Of a stretch of 64,000 bases of DNA, positions 58,067-64,000 are shown piece by piece. A model generated the notes under the pieces. That model was not told the origin of the DNA. It saw nothing but the letters and a program-made list of their open reading frames with translations, and searched no databases. The stretch spans positions 496,001 through 560,000 of the forward strand of contig JAFEMH010000759.1 of the NCBI GenBank assembly GCA_022495995.1. The letters run 5' to 3'. Numbering within the stretch: position 1 is the first letter of the stretch; each line of letters begins with the position of its first letter. This DNA comes from Adenophora triphylla var. japonica (taxonomy: Eukaryota > Streptophyta > Magnoliopsida > Asterales > Campanulaceae). Position numbers and translations under genes: made by a program.

Positions 58067-58550
58067 TCCACTGTGTCCCGGAAAGTTTGTCCTGCTTTAA
58101 TTTTCAAGTTTGTCCAACTTTGATTTTCATAGTCAACTCAAAAAAAGTCTAGATATTCTTACTCCCTTCATCCCACGATAATATGCAAAAAGATCTCTTT
58201 TGGACGTCCCACAATAATCTGTACTTTCCTAAAATAGAAATGGGACCCACTTCTCTTTACTTACAACATTTTTCAAATTTACTATTCTCTTCACTCATTC
58301 TCTCTCCTATTTTACTTTTATACTCATAATACATCACCTTTATCACTTTTTACCTTAATTTCCGCACCGACACAAAAAGTGCGTAGATTTGTGGGACGGA
58401 GGGAGTATATAATTTTTAAAAAAGTTATTGTTTTATCAATATTATGAATATTATTAACTCAAAACCCTAGATATTTAAAATTCCGATCAAAGTTTGATTT
58501 GATTGAGTTAATCACATAGTCGAGATAACTTTCGTGAAGTGAAGTCTGAC
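58067..58550. mobile_element. Old MITE split by a younger Stowaway
   Basis: The outer element's left arm (CGGAAAGTTTGTCC, GATTTTCATAGTCAACTC) resembles the inner arm of the MITE at 47788. Its right arm continues after 58405 (CCGATCAAAGTTTGATTTGA). The outer ends are degenerate. Confidence 0.5.
58162..58405. mobile_element. Stowaway-type MITE nested in an older MITE
   Basis: CTCCCTTCATCCCACGATAA to the inverse TTTGTGGGACGGAGGGAG, TA flanks, 244 bp. Confidence 0.88.
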
Positions 58551-58739
58551 ATAGGTTGCAAAGTTTGACCTGCGACTTCATATTTGACTCGGTTAATATT
58601 TCATCAATGATGACCTTAGTTTAATGTTTTTGACTCATTTTGATTCAAATCCTATGGCACATGTAAATTTAGGGCTTTAAGTTTCACATTTATTATGTAA
58701 TGATTTATTAATAATATTATTTAAAATTTTATTTGAATA

Positions 58740-59016
58740 CTCCCTCCGTCCCAATAAAAGCTTCACTAATTACCCAAAAGGGCGTCCCGTTAGAAGCTTC
58801 ACCTTTCCTTTTTTGACAAAGAATCTTCAATATTTCCTCCACTCATTCTCTCTCCTAATTCACTATTACACTCACAACACTTTTCAAATTTACTATTTCC
58901 TCCACTAATTCTCTATCCTATTTTCAAATTACACTCAAAACATTTTTTCTTCCCTCCCATTTCCATAATATGCGTGTCGGATCAAAAGGATGAAGCAATT
59001 GTTGGGTCGGAGGGAG
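58740..59016. mobile_element. Stowaway-type MITE
   Basis: CTCCCTCCGTCCCAATAAAA to the inverse TTGTTGGGTCGGAGGGAG, TA flanks, 277 bp. Its interior resembles the element at 38952 (CGTCCCGTTARAAGCTTCACC). Confidence 0.88.
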
Positions 59017-59109
59017 TAATCAAATTGATATTAATATTAATATTTATATTTTTAAAATTCCAGTAACAAAAGACTGATCCGCACCCGCACTGCTCTTAAT
59101 CACATAGTA

Positions 59110-59396
59110 TTTCCTCCATCCCGGTTGAAGTGTGTCAACTTTTTATTTTTGGCGTCTCATTTAAAATGTCTCATACCCAAAAAGGAAAGTTTTTTTCACT
59201 ATTCCACCCACTCATTCTCTCTGCTACTTTACTTTTATACTCACAACATTCTCTCTCCTAACTATTTCTCCCACTCATTCTCTCTCCTATTTAATTTTTC
59301 ATACTCACAACATTTAAACTTTTCTCTTTCTTACATCACTTTTCTTAATTCTCGTGCAATTGTCTTTTTTGGACACTTCGACCGGAACGGAGGGAG
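59110..59396. mobile_element. Stowaway-type MITE
   Basis: TTTCCTCCATCCCGGTTGAA to the inverse TCGACCGGAACGGAGGGAG, TA flanks. The interior has duplicated ACTCATTCTCTCTCCTA blocks. Confidence 0.82.
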
Positions 59397-59656
59397 TATT
59401 AATTAAAAAATGACACAAAGCAAATTTAAGAATCAAATCCCCAGAAAAGAAAATGCAGGCAGCAGGCAAATTGCACGTGTGTACTTGTAGAAGCCAACAT
59501 ATCACCTCAAATCTTAATTACTTAAACAGTATCCAAAGTTTCCCAATTAATATTACAAATTTATATTTATTGTTTCACCAGCTTAGGTTAGGCCAACTAA
59601 ATCAGACTATTAGTATTAGTTTAATTATCTCTCATATAATTGTCTCTATTTATATA

Positions 59657-59940
59657 CTCCCTCCGTCCCGCTAATATTAGCACAAACACTGTTTGCGCGG
59701 GAATTAAGAAATATTATATTTTAATAAAATGTTGTGAGTGTAAAAGAATGAGTGGAGAGAGAATGAGTGGAGGGTGTAATAAATTATAATGGTGTTGTGA
59801 GTATTAAAATAATGTAGGAGAGAGAATGAGTGGGGTTGAGTGAATATTTTATTAATATAAAGTTTCTTTTTTGGGAGTGTGCGGATATTAGCGGGACGCT
59901 CAAAAAGGAAAGTGTGCTAATATTAGCGGGACGGAGGGAG
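59657..59940. mobile_element. Stowaway-type MITE
   Basis: CTCCCTCCGTCCCGCTAATA to the inverse TATTAGCGGGACGGAGGGAG, TA flanks. The end is partly repeated internally (GATATTAGCGGGACGCTC at 59884). Confidence 0.9.
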
Positions 59941-59953
59941 TATTAATTAACTA

Positions 59954-60240
59954 CTCCCTCCGTCCCAGCGAAAGAGCCATTTATTTCCTTTTTGGGCGTC
60001 CCATTTAAAAAGCCACTTTCCCAAAAAGGAAACCTTAAATCACTATTCTCTCCACTCATTCTCTCTCCTACTTTACTTTTACATTCACAACATTATCTTT
60101 CTTACATCACCTCCCACTCATTCTCTCTCCTATTTAATTTTTCATACTCACAACATTTAAACTTTTTCTCTTTCCTACATCACATTTCTTATTTTGCGTG
60201 TCGGACAAATTTACCGACTCTTTCGCTGGGACGGAGGGAG
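59954..60240. mobile_element. Stowaway-type MITE
   Basis: CTCCCTCCGTCCCAGCGAAA to the inverse TTTCGCTGGGACGGAGGGAG, TA flanks. It lies only about 11 bp from the preceding one. Confidence 0.9.
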
Positions 60241-60385
60241 TATCTTATAATTGTCTCAATTATATAATTGTCTCAATTCATGTACTTCCTTCGTCCCTTA
60301 TACTACAGCCGTACCGCCCGTAGGGGCAAAGCTTTTGTCTTGCACGAGAATTGAGGAAAGTGATGTAAAAAAGAGAAAAATTGTA

Positions 60386-60672
60386 CTCCCTCTATCCCGC
60401 CTGAAAGGACACAAATTTTCTTTTTGGGCGTCCATTTAAAAGGGCACAACCCAAAAATGAAAAATTTTTTATTACTTCTTTATTTGTGGGATCCACTTGT
60501 CATACTCTCACAATAAATATCCACTAACTATTTCCTATCTCACTTTCTCTTTCCTACATCACCTTTCACTCATAACATTTATTTCACTATACACTTTTTC
60601 TCTTTCCTACATCACTTTTCTTAATTCCCGTGCAAGGTACAAACTTTGCCCTTTCGGACGGGACGGAGGGAG
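60386..60672. mobile_element. Stowaway-type MITE, nested
   Basis: CTCCCTCTATCCCGCCTGAA to the inverse CCTTTCGGACGGGACGGAGGGAG (read as ends), TA flanks, 287 bp. Confidence 0.85.
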
Positions 60673-60790
60673 TATAGTGGAATAAATATTGTGAGTGAAA
60701 AGTGATGTAGGAAAGAGAAAGTGGGGGTAGAGAATAGTTAGTGAATATTTATTGTGAGTATGACAAGTGAGTCCCATAAATAAAGAAGTA

Positions 60791-61048
60791 CTCCCTCCGT
60801 CCCATAAAAGCTTACCCGTTTACTGTTGAGAACGGAAAATAAGGAATAATGTTATTAAAGTAGGAGTTGTGAGTGTGTAGGAGAGAGAATGAGTGGAGAG
60901 AATAGTAAATTTGAAAAGTGTTGTGAGTATGACAAGTGGATTCCATGAATAAAGAAGTATTAAATTTTATTTTTTTTAAGAAAAGTGGGACTTTAAAGTG
61001 GGACGCCCAAAATAACAAAATGGGTAAGGTAATATGGGACGGAGGGAG
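60791..61048. mobile_element. Stowaway-type MITE, nested
   Basis: CTCCCTCCGTCCCATAAAAG to the inverse TAATATGGGACGGAGGGAG, TA flanks, 258 bp. Confidence 0.88.
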
Positions 61049-61418
61049 TAATAAAAAACTTTCCATTTTTGAATTGTATCCCTTCAAATGGGATGCCCTA
61101 AAAGAAAATTTGTGCTCTTTCAAACGATACGGAGGAGTGTGTACCATTTTTTTTTCTTCATTTTGGGCATCCCACGTATCATTAATCTTTCCTAAAATTA
61201 TAAAAAAAAATTACTATTTCTCTGACTTATTATTTCTCATACACGTTACTTTTATACTCAAAACTTGTAAGAAAAAAGAAAAGGACAAACTAACCATGAT
61301 TTTTATAGGTGGATTACTTCCTTTCCTCTAATTTTTTCTCAAATAATCCCGTTTTACTTTTTTAATTATCAAAATGACTTACTGTTCAAACTATTGCTCA
61401 GAATGTCCTCTTTTTTAA

Positions 61419-61608
61419 AACTCGCTACACCGTGTAGCGAGTTTGATTAGGGTTGATCAAAACTCGCTACACCGTGTAGCGAGTTTAGGGTAATTAATTT
61501 AGACCGTTGGGAAATTAATTATGGCATTTAATTAAACTAAACTCGCTACACCGTGTAGCGAGTTTTGACCAGATTTAAGTCAAACTCGCTACACCGTGTA
61601 GCGAGTTT
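61419..61608. repeat. Four copies of a 27-bp CpG palindrome
   Basis: AAACTCGCTACAC, a single C, then GTGTAGCGAGTTT, at 61419-61445, 61461-61487, 61539-61565 and 61582-61608. All four are identical. The spacers (15, 51 and 16 bp) are unrelated except for short GATTAGGG / TTAATT words. It lies 1.2 kb before the PMD ORF. Confidence 0.95.
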
Positions 61609-62844
61609 AATTTAAATCCCTTACCCTTCTCAGTTCACGCATTCAACGAAACAAAACAAAAAAAACTTATACCTTCTCCATCTCCATAGCCGCCGAGGAT
61701 TTTGCCAAGAAGAAGAACAGTTCGAGCCTTCGAGCCAAGCCAAGGATTTTGCCAAGAAATTCAACCTTTTTCTTAATTGTAAGTTTAAATTTGTATATTA
61801 AGTTGAATTTTAGTTTTGATTTTATTATTCATTTACTTATAATTTATGTTTTTTTTTTAATTCCGAATTTCTATATTGCCGAGAAGAAGAACATTGCAAT
61901 TTAGGATTTTTTTTGGTTGATTTGTTGTTGAAATATTGTTATTCCCATTTATGTGACTAATTTTTATTTAATTTCGAATTTTTTTGATTTTTTTTATGAC
62001 ATTGCAATTTAGGATTTTTTTTTTTGGGTTGGAAATATTGTTATTCCCATTTTTTTTTTGACTTTAACTTGGTATAAAGCTTGCCCAAAATCCTAAACGG
62101 GTGTAGTAGCTCCAACTGATGATCTTCCCAGAAGATGATGGCATAGAATTTACTTTAGGATAACAAATAAGCAAAAAATGAAATTAAGGAAATTTAACAA
62201 ATTAATATTTCATATTCCTTGATATATAGCATATAGTACTATGGATTAATGTTAAACATGAATGACATGATATACCAATACCATTACACTTTAGATAATA
62301 GATGATGTCTTATAATTTAAGTACAAGTGAGCCAATCCAAATGAATTCATCTATGAAGTGCAACAACTTTAGGCATTTATCTGATAAACACAGTAGATTG
62401 CTATTTTAGTCTCAAAGTGATCTCTCTGAATGAGATTTTTTTCTTCATTATGGCACAATAATCTTTCTCATCACGAAACCCTAAACCCTTAAAATATGAT
62501 TTAGTGATAGAAAAATAGAATAGGAATTAATATACATATAACAACATCCCAAATCTCATATACTTATATCCCAAACCCTAAACCCTTAAAATATCATTTA
62601 TTGTTCAAACATTTCATAAAAAAAAAAAAAACTGCATCCTATTTTTCAAAACCGCATGAGGATTACTCTTGAAGTATTACTTAGTATATAGGCTGGAAAT
62701 CAAGAACTTTCCCACAGGCACTTCTTGAAAGTGTGGGATAACTTTGAATTACAATGCCACGTACTAGTAATTACACTTTTGTATTCTCTTCTTTATTTTC
62801 TTGCCTTATAGAACAATAACCAACCTTGATATTGAAATAAATAG
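61609..62844. other. Upstream region of the PMD gene
   Basis: No ORF. Two GATTTTGCCAAGAA copies (about 61698, 61747) and two CATTGCAATTTAGGATTTTTTT copies (about 61892, 62001) suggest local duplications. It may hold the promoter and an untranslated first exon with an intron starting at a GTAAGT near 61780; not proven. Confidence 0.4.
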
Positions 62845-64000
62845 ATGGAAGCGTTCATTGATCCCGGGCCTATCGATACATCTGTTCTGACCCGGCATGC
62901 GGAGCATAGGGCTAGGTATATTTGGTCCGGGTGGCAGGTTTCTAGTCCCCTCACTTTTCGTCATGGTGCCGCCTTGCCGGGCGTATTAGCTCCTGTCATA
63001 TTATTGAGACTGGCAGAGTGCGGATTCAGTGGAGTACACTATATAGGTCGGATACAGTATGATTTTGCATTGCTGGAGGCCTTGATCGAGAGATGGCGTC
63101 CGGAGACCCATACGTTCCATCTCCCGGTTGGTGAGATGACGATCACCCTACAGGATATCGGCATGATTTGCGGGTTGCCGATTGATGGGGATGCTGTTAC
63201 CGATGATGGGTTTCCAGTACATATAGACTGGCGGGCTGCCTGTCTGGAGTATTTAGGGGATATCCCTGGTGACGGAGATATAGATGGGAGCAGTCTGAAG
63301 CTCCGATGGATTACCGTACGTTTCCCACACTTTAGTGACCTCGATGATGATACTGATCCAGAGATTGTGGATCGGTACGTACGGGCTTATATCTTGCTTG
63401 CCTTGGGTTCTACGATCATGCCTGATCGTACGAACAACAAGGTTAAGCTATGTTATCTCCCGCTGCTTAGGGATGTTTCTAGGGTCAGGGAGTACAGTTG
63501 GGGGAGTGCTGCGCTTGCTTTCCTGTATCGAGAGTTATGTAGTGCGACAGACCCTCAGACGAAACAGTGCGGAGGATTTCTCAACGTTCTACAGGTATTT
63601 TATTTCATTTTAATGTTCATTATGTTTTTAAGTTTTATTTCAAATTTGCGGCATTATTTATAGTATTTGATATACATTTATTTGATATAGATTTGGGCTT
63701 GGGAGCGGTTGAAATGTGTGAGGCCGCAGATCCGTTATCGACTCAGAGAGCCGGACTACGTCATCATGCCCCTCGGATGCAGGTATACATATATCATACT
63801 TTATTTTCTCGTCGTTAATGTTTTTATTTTTTTTGAACAAAATCTTATAATTATTTTGTTTATGAAATTTCAGGTGGACGCAGGCTTCGCTGGATCTGGG
63901 AGCCTTATACTTGGTCACTTCCCAATAGCCAAACTTCTTCCTACTCACACGAACATAAAAATGACATGGATAATTTTTCAACAGACACTCAATTACCCAT
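62845..64000 (+). CDS. Plant mobile domain (PMD / MAIN-like) protein, partial, possibly broken
   Basis: Exons 62845-63594, 63691-63782 and 63874 onward, leaving the window. The start MEAFIDPGPIDTSVLTRHAE is the usual beginning of PMD proteins ('PP7 long form homologue' type). Visible PMD blocks are EHRARYIWSGW, LRLAECGFSGV, LIERWRPETHTFHLPVGEMT, LQDIGMICGLPIDGDAV, YLPLLRDVSRVREYSWGSAA and the exon 2 block WAWERLKCVRPQIRYR. Junctions 1 and 2 are GT/AG. With the obvious exon 3 acceptor, the frame reads WTQASLDLG and soon meets a stop (TAG about 63927). The +1 alternative frame reads LRWIWEPYTW, which looks like the expected continuation. Hence a frameshift or a different splice site. PMD proteins occur as free genes (MAIN, MAIL1) and inside transposons; which this is cannot be told. 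Confidence 0.75.

Larger units (their letters stand above)
60284..61137. mobile_element. Older MITE containing two younger Stowaways
   Basis: Three pieces, 60284-60385, 60673-60790 and 61049-61137, read in order as one MITE related (inverted) to the element inside it. Left TACTTCCTTCGTCCC, right GATACGGAGGAGTG. The pieces are separated by the complete elements at 60386 and 60791. Confidence 0.65.

Noticed and set aside
61419..61608. CRISPR-like array
   Set aside because: Four palindromic repeats with spacers of 15, 51 and 16 bp in plant DNA. Spacing is irregular and no cas-like gene exists, so a CRISPR reading is not tenable.

Overview
The window is nuclear DNA of a flowering plant, probably a eudicot. 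The genes are intron-rich with GT/AG junctions and A/T-rich introns. LTR retrotransposons are nested in one another, and Stowaway-type MITEs are dense. Three plant housekeeping genes can be read exon by exon. The species cannot be named from the sequence alone.

Layout. 1-4568: right-hand part of a decayed Ty3/gypsy element of Tat type on the minus strand. 5485-8865: an apparently intact inositol oxygenase (MIOX) gene, 11 coding exons and 306 aa, whose third intron carries a 405-bp fold-back element. About 8900-38870: a stack of retroelements. An old minus-strand LTR-like remnant was split by a Tekay/Del-type chromovirus (10210-26999, TSD AAACA). That chromovirus was in turn split inside its reverse transcriptase by a gag-only element (14392-22102, TSD CACTT). 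The remnant was also hit by a Ty1/copia element (27324-34356, minus, TSD ACTTA). Further right lie a solo LTR related to the chromovirus (35510-38320, TSD TTCCT) and the LTR-like DNA it entered.

38.9-46.5 kb: MITEs, then an RbcX-type Rubisco assembly chaperone gene on the minus strand (five exons, 205 aa), then gene-poor intergenic DNA with two SINE-like insertions. 46601-57781: a gene for an hnRNP F/H-like RNA-binding protein with two or three quasi-RRMs. Its 8.2-kb intron holds a 3.8-kb block of foreign character, possibly organellar, bounded by two 294-bp direct repeats that look identical. 57.8-61.1 kb: a cluster of Stowaway MITEs, some nested. 61.4-64 kb: four copies of a 27-bp palindrome followed by a plant-mobile-domain (PMD/MAIN-like) gene that runs off the window.

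The host genes do not form a functional cluster. MIOX feeds myo-inositol into UDP-glucuronate and ascorbate metabolism, the RbcX-like protein assembles Rubisco in plastids, the hnRNP acts in RNA processing, and PMD proteins are linked to silencing. The features most worth a second look are: the 294-bp duplication around the foreign block; the alternative stop/splice arrangement of the hnRNP gene; a copia element whose leader pairs with its own U5 and has no TGG primer site; the palindrome array before the PMD gene; and the recurrence, in unrelated element families, of family-specific clusters of short CpG-rich palindromes.
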